A stretch of 64,000 bases of DNA, taken from the NCBI GenBank assembly GCA_030998015.1, contig JARWMV010000019.1:1-64000 (forward strand), written 5' to 3'. This document shows positions 45,329 to 55,019 of this stretch, piece by piece. The notes beneath the pieces were generated by a model, which worked only from the letters and a program-made list of their open reading frames with translations, was not told where the DNA came from and did not search any database. The position numbers and the translations under genes were made by a program. Each line of letters begins with the position of its first letter. Within the stretch, counting starts at the first letter, position 1. The stretch is from Ceratorhiza oryzae-sativae (Eukaryota; Basidiomycota; Agaricomycetes; Cantharellales; Ceratobasidiaceae).

Positions 45329-45870
45329 ATGCGTGTCATTTCCCTTAACTACAATCCCCTTGATTGCACCTGCTGGTCTCTCCCTGAGGGGGAGTACTGT
45401 GCCTACTGCAATGCCGTGTGCGACGCCTCCCTTGAAGACTTCTATTGAGGTGTTGGGGACTGGTTCTTCTGTGGGGTGCCCGGTATGTGTGTTCGTTCTT
45501 TGTCGTTCTCACGTAGCTAACTTGTTCTGTAGAAGAGCGCATCCTCCTTGATGGTCAGGCCCATGAGGCCACCCTTGAGCGTGTCTGGGCGCTCGTTGAT
45601 CAGGAATGCCGGTTATTTGAGGAGCGGCAACACCAGGCTGCCCTTGCTGAATTTTTTGAGGAGGGCTCGGCCCCCTTGTTCGACGAGGCCTCACCCTTTG
45701 CAGCTTCTGGTTCTGGATGTTTCCAGAACTATATGGCCGATCTCCCAGGGGGGGAGGCCCCCTGGCTGTTGCCTGAGAACCGGGCCGGTGGTTCTGCGGC
45801 CCGTACTACTAGGAAGGATAAGAAGGCAAAAAAACCCTATACCCGGCCCCTCAAGGGCAAGAAAAAATAG
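45329..45870 (+). pseudogene. Cys-rich zinc-finger-like gene, interrupted by an in-frame TGA
   Basis: Exon 1 (45329-45482) and exon 2 (45533-45870) flank a 50-nt intron with GTATGT, CTAAC and CTGTAG signals. The joined frame reads MRVISLNYNPLDCTCWSLP.., CAYCNAVC.., TGA at 45446-45448, then GVGDWFFCGVP and EERILLDGQAHEATLERVW. The pattern of Cys pairs (CxC, CxxCxxxC, C) suggests a zinc-binding module, followed by a helical acidic part and a strongly basic tail (RKDKKAKKPYTRPLKGKKK). I recognise no family. The single TGA could be a CGA-derived nonsense codon, or the true exon 1 differs. An in-frame upstream ATG at 45251 adds a hydrophobic leader. It is divergent from Rep. Confidence 0.5.
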
Positions 45871-45951
45871 AAATATTTTGAAATGTATTATTATATGATT
45901 ATGAAAATTATTCTTAAGACATTTCCAAAAAACATGTAATAGGCCCGATAA

Positions 45952-46800
45952 TCACAGGGGCTCCAGGGCCAGCAGGGGCACTTCCTCCAAGGCGCCCGCC
46001 AGCTCATCCTCCCATTTGGCCCAATCCGTTTGGACTCCCTCTTGGGCCGGGTCCGGGGTTGGTTCCTTTATCGTTACTCTCGGCTCCTCCTCCTTCACCA
46101 CCAGGGACTCCAGGCTTGCTGTGAGGCTCGACATATCTGTGTCGTAACCGTGCAGGTTTGGGCGTACCTTCACCCAGTTACGGAAGTCGGCCAAGTTTGC
46201 TTCCTTCAACCTGATGGCAGTAAACATTTCATCAGTGGTAGTGGCCTCAAGCAGTCCCACATACGGTGCCGCCGGTGCCAGCTTCCACTGCTCCAACAGT
46301 GCCTTTGCCCGGCGCTCCACCTCCCAGTCCCCTCCGTCTGGTATTTGGCCTGTGGCCCTCCTCTGTTGCCTTGCTGCCTTGGTCACCACGTCGACTGTTG
46401 GTCCCACGATATTGTCGACGACATACATCGGTGTTCTTAACAAGGCGTTTCTTGTCGTTGGCTTCCGGCTTCCATGCCATGTCAGGACCCCTAACCTGGG
46501 ATCCAGGTACTTGTCATCGTCAATCCAGTTCCTTTCATCCCTTAACTTCTTTGGGATGTACACTAGGTTAGCCCCTGGCAACAGTCGTTCGCGTACCTCT
46601 GGGCGTCTTCCACACTGGAGCAGTACATCCCTGGTTTAGGACGATTTTCCCTGCCAGGGTAGGGTGCTGGCCGCCTGGTGGTGGGTGGCTGCCGAAGTGG
46701 GGCCACCTGATTTTCGGCAAGTGGGGTGTAACGGTTGGGATGTGCGATGGGTGAGTGGAAAGGCATGTTTTGGGGTTTCGCAGGTGTGTTGTGGTGCAAG
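45952..46800 (-). pseudogene. Unknown cassette gene with one frameshift
   Basis: The first part (from about 46800) reads MPFHSPIAHPNRYTPLAEN and later RPKPGMYCSSVEDAQRYAN. One frame change near 46590 leads to LPGANLVYIPKKLRDERNW, then WHGSRKPTTRNALL, VVDNIVGPTVDVVTKAA and an acidic end (DWAKWEDELAGALEEVPLL) stopping at 45952. The order of a Cys block followed by a short basic linker is vaguely like the end of agaricomycete retroelement Gag proteins, but I cannot assign a family. It is convergent with the Cys-rich gene, 81 bp away, and shares the cassette's higher GC content. Confidence 0.4.
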
Positions 46801-46851
46801 TGAGGTGGTAGAGCAGGCTCTGGCCTTTCTTGGGTATCCTGGATGGCTCTT

Positions 46852-48602
46852 TTAAAGCTTTCCAGATCCTCGTTTGGTTCTCTTTGGCCTGCCTTTCGAG
46901 TCACCTGAGTGCTGACTTGTCTTGACTGGCATTGGTGCGTCTGGTAAGCGCCTTTGCAAGTCATTTAGAAGCTCTTTCATGTCAGCAAACTTGCTGGCAC
47001 GTTCCATTGTGTCTTCTATTGGGTCGTAGCCCTTCCATCTGATTTGGTAAAACAGCTCGCCATTCCGCCATTCATAATTTGCAATGTGGTCCACCTCGTA
47101 TTCCTCCTCTCCTTTTTCCGTTATGATTGGTGGTGGCTTGGCCTGCCTTCTTCGGAAGTCTTTATCTTCTGTGAATGGCGAGAGGAGATTTACGTGGAAT
47201 ACATTGTGTACACGTATAGTTTTAGGTAGGTCCAGGCGATATGCATGGGATGAGATCTTTTCTGTGATTTCAAAGGGCCCCCCTTTTCGGTTGTCCAGTT
47301 TCTTGGAGGGTCTCTTGGACGAGAGGTTTGTTAGGAGCAGCCAAACCTTGTCTCCTACCTTGAATTCCCTCCCTTTCTTCCATTTGTTGGTGTAATTCCA
47401 TTGAGGCTCTTGCCTCATCCCATACCTTTTCCATTTGATTACGCATGTTGTCTGCAGGCGGGTGCCTCAGATGGTTCTTCTCCCTCTCGGACAACCCATC
47501 TTGGGTTTTTTCCATATACTGTTTCAAATGGGGTTTGTCCTGTTGTAGCATTTACGTGGTTGTTATGGCAGAATTCGGCAATGGGTAACCATTTTACCCA
47601 ATCATCTTGTCTATAATTGCAGAAGGTTCTTAAGAACCCTTCTACCCATTGATTTGTCCTTTCCGACAGACCATCTGTTTCTGGATGGAAAGCAGTGGAG
47701 AATCTGGGCTTTGTCCCAATTCCTTTGTATAGGGCCTTTAGGAATTGGCTGTTAAAGGTTGGCCCTCGGTCTGAGACAGTGGTTTCTGGGGTCCCGTGAT
47801 GTCTCCATACTTCCCTTATGAATATTTCTGCCAGTTCTTCTGCATTGGTGCTCTCCAGACATGGTACAAAATGGGCCTGCCGGGAGAAGCGATCTACAAC
47901 TGTCAAATACTGTCATACCCCTTTGAGACAGGTAATTTGACATGAAATCATATGCGACATCTGCCCATGGTTTCCATGGGATTGGTAAGACTTCAGGGAA
48001 GTGCCTTGTTTGTGTCCTTTGCTTCTTTGACACGTTTCACAAGATTCCACGTATCGGTTTACTTGGGCCTTCATTCCTGGCCAATAGTAATCCCTTGATA
48101 GTAATTCTAGTGTTCGGGCTTGTCCCTGATGACCTGCCACTGGGGCGTCATGGCACTCCTCAAGGAGACTCAACCTCAAGTCCTTGTCATCTGGGATGTA
48201 GAGCCTATCGTCATACCTTAATAGGCCCTCCTTCATTTCATACCGTCTAAATTCCTTCTGTACTGAGGGCGGTAGTTGTTCCTTATTTGCCACACTCAGC
48301 CTTAAGGATCTGATAGATTCGTCTTCTTCCTGAGCTTCTTTAAGCTCTTCCCAGAAATTCCCCTGTACTTCTGCCATGAAACCTATGAACCTTTCTTCTG
48401 GAATCATGATCTGTGGTTCCATAGGGGTATCCCCATGGTCGCTCCTTCTGGAAAGGGCATCTGGCTTCTGTGAGAGTTTCCCTGGCCTGTACACAATCTG
48501 AAAATTGAAGGGTGCCAGAGTGAGATACCATCTGGCATGCCTTCTATTCCACATCTGGGCATTTTGCCAGTACTGGAGGTTCCTATGGTCAGTGTATATC
48601 AC
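46852..48602 (-). pseudogene. Element A integrase with chromodomain
   Basis: From 48602 the frame shows the end of RNase H (YTDHRNLQYWQNAQMWNRR) and then the zinc-binding integrase head (VESCETCQRSKGHKQ). The core has TVVDRFSRQAHFVPC, VSDRGPTFNSQFLKALY and ETDGLSERTNQW with the third acid. Next come EFCHNNHVNATTGQTPFE, the linker FKVGDKVWLLLTNL, HNVFHVNLLSPF and a chromodomain (YEVDHIANYEWRNG, YQIRWKGYDP). A TGA after CLKGV (47913-47915) and frame changes near 47440-47550 break it. Confidence 0.88.
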
Positions 48603-49726
48603 AATGGTTCCTCTGTCCCTTCTAAGTATAACCTCCAGTGCTCTAAGGACCTAACAATTGCAAGCAACTCCTTGTCGTAGGTGTCATAATTTTTCTCTGG
48701 TGGGGTGAAGCTCTTCGATAGGAAGGCAATTGGATGCAATCGGTTGTCATCACCCTTTTGGCTTAGTACCGCCCCCATGGCCACTCCTGAGGCATCTGTT
48801 TCCAGTATGTATGGCCTGTTTGGGTTTGGGTGGATCAGGACCGGTTCTCTTGCTACTGCTTCTTTGATAGCTTCAAATGCTTCCTGTTGTTTTCTTTCCC
48901 ACAGGAATTTGACATCTTTTTGGGTGAGATCTGTGAGGGGTTTGGCTAAGGTGCTAAACTTCTCTATCCACCTTCTATAGAACCCCACGAAGCCTAGGAA
49001 GGCTTGGACTTCTTTTACTGTGTTAGGTTCTGGCCATTCTAGAACTGCCTTTACCTTTTCCTTTTCCATCGATATCCCTTCTGGGGATATGACAATTCCA
49101 ATGAAGCTTACCTCCTTCACAAAGAACTGACACTTGTGTGGTTTGAGGAAGAGGTGGTTTTCCCTCATTCTTCTTAACACTTCCCTGACATGTTGTACAT
49201 GTTCTTCCCTGTTTCTGGAAAACACTAGTACATCGTCCATGTAGATTACCACATAATCGTCTATTATGTCACGGAACTTTTCCATCATGAACCTGGTAAA
49301 GGTTCTTGGTCCTTCTTTTACTCCGAATGGCATGACCAAGCATTCAAACTGGCCTTCTCCTGTCCTGAAAGCTGTTTTCCATTCGTCTCCCTCTTTTACC
49401 CTGATGTTGTTGAACCCCCATCGAACATCCATTTTTGAATAGATGGTTGCATCCTTCAGTCTCTCAATCAATTCTATTTGGATTGGAAGTGGAAACCTGT
49501 CTGGCTTGGTGATGTCATTCATCTTACGGTAGTCGACTACCAACCTAAGCCCTCCATCTGCTTTGTTCACATAGAAACAGGGTGCAGCTACAACTGACTG
49601 GCTGGGCCTTATTTTCCCGTTTCTTAGTTCCTCCTCTAGGTACTCCCTGAGCGCCTTTGTTTCTGCTGGTGACATACTGTACCTCTTTGCAGGCTTTGGC
49701 AGCTCCGCTCCCTCGATCAGGTCCAT
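48599..49726 (-). CDS. Element A reverse transcriptase/RNase H
   Basis: The frame carries the Ty3/Gypsy reverse-transcriptase blocks ASPCF-like SVVAAPCFYVNKADGG, RLVVDYRKMNDIT, FPLPIQ, YSKMDVRWGFNNIRV, LVMPFGVKEGPRTF and the catalytic VVIYMDDVLVFS. The RNase H part starts ILETDASGVAMGAVLSQ and continues LHPIAFLSKSF and YDKELLAIVRSLEHWR. The frame ends at GTEEPL and resumes in the integrase frame at YTDHRNLQY, so a single-base shift separates the two. The protein would copy the element RNA into cDNA in virus-like particles. Confidence 0.9.
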   Translation of the reverse strand: MDLIEGAELPKPAKRYSMSPAETKALREYLEEELRNGKIRPSQSVVAAPCFYVNKADGGLRLVVDYRKMNDITKPDRFPLPIQIELIERLKDATIYSKMDVRWGFNNIRVKEGDEWKTAFRTGEGQFECLVMPFGVKEGPRTFTRFMMEKFRDIIDDYVVIYMDDVLVFSRNREEHVQHVREVLRRMRENHLFLKPHKCQFFVKEVSFIGIVISPEGISMEKEKVKAVLEWPEPNTVKEVQAFLGFVGFYRRWIEKFSTLAKPLTDLTQKDVKFLWERKQQEAFEAIKEAVAREPVLIHPNPNRPYILETDASGVAMGAVLSQKGDDNRLHPIAFLSKSFTPPEKNYDTYDKELLAIVRSLEHWRLYLEGTEEPL

Positions 49727-49727
49727 T

Positions 49728-50362
49728 TTGAAGTCTAGGTTACCTCGGTGGGGTGGAAGTTCTCGGAAACCTTCTTCCCCAAATAGGTCTTCAAAATCCC
49801 TAAATTCTTCTGGGATTTGTAGGCTTTCACTTGCTGCCCTTGCCTTGATTTCGTCTGGGTATGAGATGGTAAGGTCTTTCCAATCTATGATAGGTTCTGC
49901 TTCTTCAAGCCATTCTTTCCCTAGGACTATGTCGTGTCACCTAGGGTCATTACATAAAGGGAGCATTTTAGTGTCTTCCCTTCCACTTCGATGTTTAGTT
50001 CTGCCCTTTCTTCTATGGCATCCTTGATTTCATTTCCATCAATGGCCACAATTGATTTCTTGTGTTTGAGGGGAGTGGTTGGAATCCCTTTTTCCCTTGA
50101 ATAGGCCTTATCGATGAAGTTGGTTGAAGATCCTGAGTCAATCAGCGTTTAGCTGGTTCCATGATTCCCTCTACCGTAGTGTATATTATTGATTGATTAC
50201 TAGACTTCTTGAGGTAACATACATCTGCGGTAGGGGTTATATTGGGGTCCTCCAACATGGAAGTGGTAGGACCAATTAGTTTTCCGACTCAGAGCTGCTT
50301 TCTTCCTCAACTTGTCTGCTGGCCTTCCCTTGTATCTTAGCTTTGTCGTAGGTCCACTGGCC
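49728..50362 (-). pseudogene. Element A protease region, broken
   Basis: The aspartic-protease motif LIDSGSSTNFIDKA and the flap-like KKSIVAIDGNEI are readable on the minus strand around 50150-50000. They are followed by ERAELNIEVEGKTLKCSLYVM. Stops and frame changes separate this part from both gag and reverse transcriptase. Confidence 0.7.
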
Positions 50363-52109
50363 TCAGCACTCCTTCAGGACATGCCCTGATTTACCGCATT
50401 TGATACAGAGTCCTTCTTTCCTTCGCCTGTCCTTTTCACTGTTTGGTATCCTTACCATGTTGTTGGTTTGGGTATTCCCCTGTTTGCTGCTGGTCCCTAA
50501 AGGCTTGTTTCCCCCTTGTTTGTATTTCGCTGGTGCCCAGGTTGAATTTGATGAGTTGCTGGTCCTTGTATTCATTTTCTGGTTTGCAAACTGCATGTCA
50601 TCCATTTTGCAGGCAAAGTCAATTAATTGATCTAAGGTATATGATGGACCTTCAGCCTCATTTGCCAGTACTTCAATCCTTAAGATCTCTTGTCGTACTT
50701 CAGGTTTTAACCCTTCCCTGAATTGGTCCTTGAGTGCTTCCTGGTTCCAGTCTACCTCTTGGATCAGGATCCGGAATTGGGTAGCATAATCCAATGCGCT
50801 CTTGGTCTGTGTTAATTTCCTTAGTTTCCGGATGGTCTTTTCCTTTATGACTGGGTCATTAAAAGCATCCAGGAATCCCTTCCTGAAATCCTTCCAGGAT
50901 GCAAGAATACCTGTGTGTTCGCCTGCTAGTAGTTTCCGGCGGTAAGGTTGTGCCCAGTTTGCTGCTTCCCCATCCTCCATGTTCATTAGCACCGCAGATA
51001 TCTTTTTTCGGTCATCAAAGGCTGATTCGTCATAGTCAGCAAAGAAAAGTTCCATGCTGATTATGAAGTTCTCTGCTTCCTTCCCTTTTTTCCCATTAAA
51101 TTTGCTGGGTCTCCCTAGTCTCGCCTCCTTAGGAGTGTGGTTTGCAGCAAGGGTAGGTTGGTTTGCTTGGGATGGAGGTTCTGTTCGGGGTCTTATTGTG
51201 GACTCAGCCTGGAAGGTTCTTCCCAGAAAAGGTGTTCGTACTGGGGAGGCTGAGGGGGATCGTGAGGGGCTTCCTATGACCACCCTAGTTCTTCCCCTGG
51301 TTTCTTCTGTCCTTTCCCTTGGCCTTCCTGCTTCAGTTGTTTTCCGGAGCTCATTTCCTAGATCGGTTACCCGTTGTTCTAGTGCGATTAGGATCTCCCC
51401 TGTGTTTTCAGTTTTCTTCTCTAAGCTTTCGAGCTTTCGCTCTTGCATTCCCAGTACCCGGTTTATTTCCATGGAGATGTCCTTTAATTCTTTTATCAGG
51501 TTCCCCATTTCTGCTTTTAGGTCGTCCTGGTTCTTTGCCACATAGAGGACATTTTTGTTGGATGTTTCCATAGACCTTACCATCCAGTCCACGTTTCCTT
51601 CTTGTCGGGTTAGTGATATTTGACACTGATTTATACCGTGATTGCCTTTTCTAGTTCCCTATGATTATTGTCTCTAAGTTCCTTGAGCCCCGCCCTGATG
51701 GCTGTGGCAATGGTGTGAATAGGGTTGGCAGTGGCTATGGTTCCGGGACCTGGCTGGGGTTGTGTCCTTGCCTCTTCCGCCAAGGCCGTGCCTTGTTCGT
51801 ATATGGTTCGGGTCATATCTTCTACCTCATCCCTCTCTGGATTTGAGATATCTTCTGGGTCTGGATTTATCAGGTGAATTGGCGGTTGAGGGCTGCGGAG
51901 TGGTATTCCCCCTATTTCCCCTCCCAGGATGGGGGCCCGAGTGGGGTTGGGTTGAGCCACTGGTCGTGGGTTTTGTGGCAACCCCCCTGGCATTCCTTGG
52001 AGGGTCTCATCTGGGTTACCTTCCCCTCTGGGGAAGCAATGGGTTTGGGTGATTGTGGCCTACTATTTGCCACTCTGCTTTGAGATCGAGTTTGTGGTCT
52101 CTGTGACAT
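50363..52109 (-). pseudogene. Element A Gag with CCHC knuckle, frameshifted
   Basis: The protein starts at about 52109 (MSQRPQTRSQSRVANSRPQ) and needs two frame corrections (near 51990 and 51630). It then runs through a coiled coil (MGNLIKELKDISMEINRVL) and a capsid-like domain with RPSKFNGKKGKEAENFI, WAQPYRRKLLAG and LDAFNDPVIKEKTIRKLRKL. It ends in a zinc knuckle CIKCGKSGHVLKEC at 50363-50410. Gag packages the RNA into particles. The region downstream of the 5' LTR has no obvious tRNA-complementary primer site. Confidence 0.8.
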
Positions 52110-52230
52110 AGTTTCTTTGTGTTCTCTTATGTATCACAGGAGTTAGCTGGTTTTCTCGTGTACTCAGCCCTTAGTATCTGTGCAGTATACTTATGTTTGC
52201 CACTAGTTAAGTTAAGAGCTTGCTTTATAA

Positions 52231-52901
52231 TGTCGTGACCCTCTGGAGGCTCCCTTGTGGAGCACTTAAGTAGTGGCTGCGTTGACGGTTTGGTGCTATG
52301 CAGTATGTATTGAGTGTTCTAGTTACAGTGTTTGCTATGGTCTATGGTGGTTGACGAGATAAAGCAAGCTGAGGCATCCAGTCTTGCTTTATCCTCCTTA
52401 TATATACCTGTGGCTGCGGTGGCTGCGGACGTATTATCTAAGCACACTCTGCAGTAGGTGTAGGTTATGTACAGTACTATGGGTTAGGTAATTGTTTGTC
52501 TTAAGTTTGTGCGGCTCCGAATCTTATAGAGCCGCGCAGGTCCGAGGGTCATGTGACCTTTTGGACTTAAGCACCGGCGCTTAATCGCTGAATAAGCGCC
52601 GAGGTCACGTGACAACTCGCTCCTCGCTCCAGGTAACATGGGAGAGAAACGCTGGAGCGAGTTCAGGGTAACCACCGGCGCTTAATCGTGGTAAGCGCCG
52701 AGATCACGTGACAACTCGCTCCTCGCTCCAGGTAACATGGGAGAGAAACGCTGGAGCGAGTTCAGGGTAACCACCGGCGCTTAATCGTGATAAGCGCCGA
52801 GATCACGTGATCCTGTTTATGGTTTGTTCCGCTTCGGAAAAATGCCATAAATCTGTACAATATTTGGTTGTTAGGTTATGTCTGCTAGGCGGGTCATAAC
52901 A
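52231..52901 (-). repeat. LTR of element A (5' LTR), two sub-repeats
   Basis: This 671-bp copy matches the left LTR closely but has two of the ~95-bp hairpin units instead of three. It ends GGGTCATAACA at 52901, directly against the truncated sequence of element B. Confidence 0.9.
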
Positions 52902-53224
52902 GGTACCGTTACTACTGAAACAAGTACGAAGAAACCCGTGAAAAACTTCACGAAGCCGAGGCCCGTTGCGCATACTTAACCGAGCGTTTGCGCGAACACC
53001 AGGAGGACTACCTATCCCTCCTCCAAGACCATCTCAGACTAGAAGCTATAGTCCGAGAAACAGTTGAACCCCACAAGTACACCTTCCCCGTCTTCTCAAC
53101 GCCATCAGACCTTCCTCACCCCACCTTTCTAAGTGGCACGGGCTTGCCAATTCAGGAAGAAACACCCCTTCCGGCAGCCCAAACCAATCCTCCCCAAGGA
53201 AACACTCCAGTGGGATCAAACTAA
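52902..53224 (+). pseudogene. Element B upstream ORF, truncated
   Basis: The frame reads YY(stop)NKYEETREKLHEAEARC.., LREHQEDYLSLLQDHLRLEA and ends NTPVGSN. It is a charged coiled coil followed by a Pro-rich tail. The TGA after YY sits where TGG (Trp) is expected. Its left part is cut off at the junction with element A. Confidence 0.5.
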
Positions 53225-53435
53225 ATTAAAGAGGGTGGAGTGCCCATACCGTTGCCAAGACACCAAAAGTTGGGACTTGGACGATACCTGGCTAAGGTTT
53301 GCAGGGATCAGAAACTTTGAAATTTATAGACTCGTGCGGGGGAAAGAAATCCTATATTACCAAAACAATTCCCGATTCCCTGTACTTCCTTACTGTCTCC
53401 GTCGCCTTTAAAAATTTTATCAAACCTTCTCTGAA

Positions 53436-54800
53436 ATGGCGTCTCAACCTCCTGCCCCTGCTTGGGCGAATATGTCTGATGAAGATAAGGTCATCTATAT
53501 GCTTCGATCAATGGACGAACTTCGAGAGCGAACCAATAACCTCCAAAATGATATCGGGGACGTCGAACACAATAATAAAACCTACACAGATTCACTCGAG
53601 GCCAAACTTACCACAAATCAGACGAAAATAGATGCGGATGTGGCTGGACTAGCCACCAATGTCAACAACCTAGTGGGAATGTTAGCCATTCTCCAAACTA
53701 CTATCACGCGCATTGAGGTGCAAATCAACACCTCCATGGGTGGCTCAGGCGCTGCTCAAGTACTAGCTCCCACTGGTACAGTTCAACCACAACCAACAGC
53801 ACCTGCTCCCTCTGGAGGGTCGACCGCAAAAGTTAAGATGGCCGCCCCTCAAAAATTTGATGGCACAAAACGGGAAGACGCCATCTCATCAGAATTGCAT
53901 GCGCCCGATATATCAATACAAACATGAGTGGGCACTCGGCTGACCAAGTGGTCGCCTTCATCACCTCTTATCTTGAAGGGTCAGCAGCTGAATGGGTTAA
54001 CTTGTACGAAGAATTCGAAATTCTCAACCCTGGAACTGCGATCCCCTGGCTTCACAATGCCAATTTATTCTGGCAAGAGTTTACTACCCGATATGGGGAC
54101 CTGAACCACACCAAAAATAACCGCGACAAGTGGCAGAAGCTGAAACAATCCAAGACGGTTCAGGACTACCTCACCCTATTCAACTTATATTCCACAGGCC
54201 TCAACTACAACGATGCCACCATGCGTGATCAGTTCTATGATGGTCTGTTGTCAGACATAACGGATAGCATGGTGGCCCAAAACTATGATCCCCGCACAAA
54301 GACATTTGCCCAGCTCACACAGCGGGCCCTGGAAATTGACTGCCACCTCATTTCCTTCGGTAGCAAGAGGACATCTCATGGGGGTAATAAGTCCAGCAGC
54401 AACAATGCCTCAACTAGCAGGCCCACAAATAACCCCCAAAGCGCTCCCCAAAAGGAGAAATTCAAGAATGGGGAACGCATACAAGATTAAAGATGGCAGG
54501 GCTGTAAAAGGTCAAATCGTAGCCATTGGCCCCAATGCAAAGGGCTTCACGGTTCCAACCGTCCGTTACGATGGCAGTAATGCCAACATACAAGAGTCCT
54601 TCAAGGACATAAAGAAGGATAACCATCCGCCAGTGGCCCCCAAGGCAAAGGACCCAGACGCAATGGATCTGGATAGTGCAGGAAAAGGGAAGGGTACAAA
54701 CACCTGTTACAACTGTGGAGGGCGCGCCACATTGCCGCCAAATGCCCTTCAGCCAAAATATCAGGATACGAGGCAGCAGTTGAGGATGTAGAAACGACCA
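53436..54800 (+). pseudogene. Element B Gag, frameshifted, zinc knuckle damaged
   Basis: The start MASQPPAPAWANMSDEDKV at 53436 leads through a helical N-terminus to APQKFDGTKRED. After a frame change near 53925, capsid blocks follow (QVVAFITSYLEGSAAEWVN, FWQEFTTRYGDLN, YDGLLSDITDSM). Further shifts occur near 54490. The CCHC knuckle survives only as TCYNCGG; the GHIxxxC half has been lost by a small deletion or shift near 54720. Confidence 0.8.
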
Positions 54801-55019
54801 ACGACAAGTTGGTAAAAGAATGAGCTCAAACCGTGCCAGGGGGGCGGTCTTTGGGCACTATGTTACAAAATGCACATAATGAAAATAAAAATATGGAAAT
54901 GGAATGTATGTCATTAGGAAACCAATCACAACTACAGTTTTTCTTTCATGCATTCCCTCTGCGCATAACCCCCGAACACAAGTCTGCATATAACATGAAA
55001 AAATTCAAACGGATGGGCC

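Larger units (their letters stand above)
42489..52901 (-). mobile_element. Ty3/Gypsy LTR retrotransposon A with a Rep-gene cassette
   Basis: Two LTRs (42489-43262 and 52231-52901) in the same orientation bracket 9 kb that reads, on the minus strand, gag - protease - reverse transcriptase/RNase H - integrase - chromodomain. These are followed by about 3.6 kb of non-standard genes and a polypurine tract next to the left LTR. LTR ends read TGTTATGACC..GGTCACGACA on the coding strand. Flanking bases (TCAGA left, GGTAC right) do not form a target duplication. Gag and pol have several frameshifts, so the element is no longer autonomous; the additional genes are in better condition. Confidence 0.85.

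Noticed and set aside
42489..52901. Element A as a clean insertion into element B
   Set aside because: The left neighbour of A is not recognisable as the missing 5' part of B and no target duplication is present; only suggested as one possibility.
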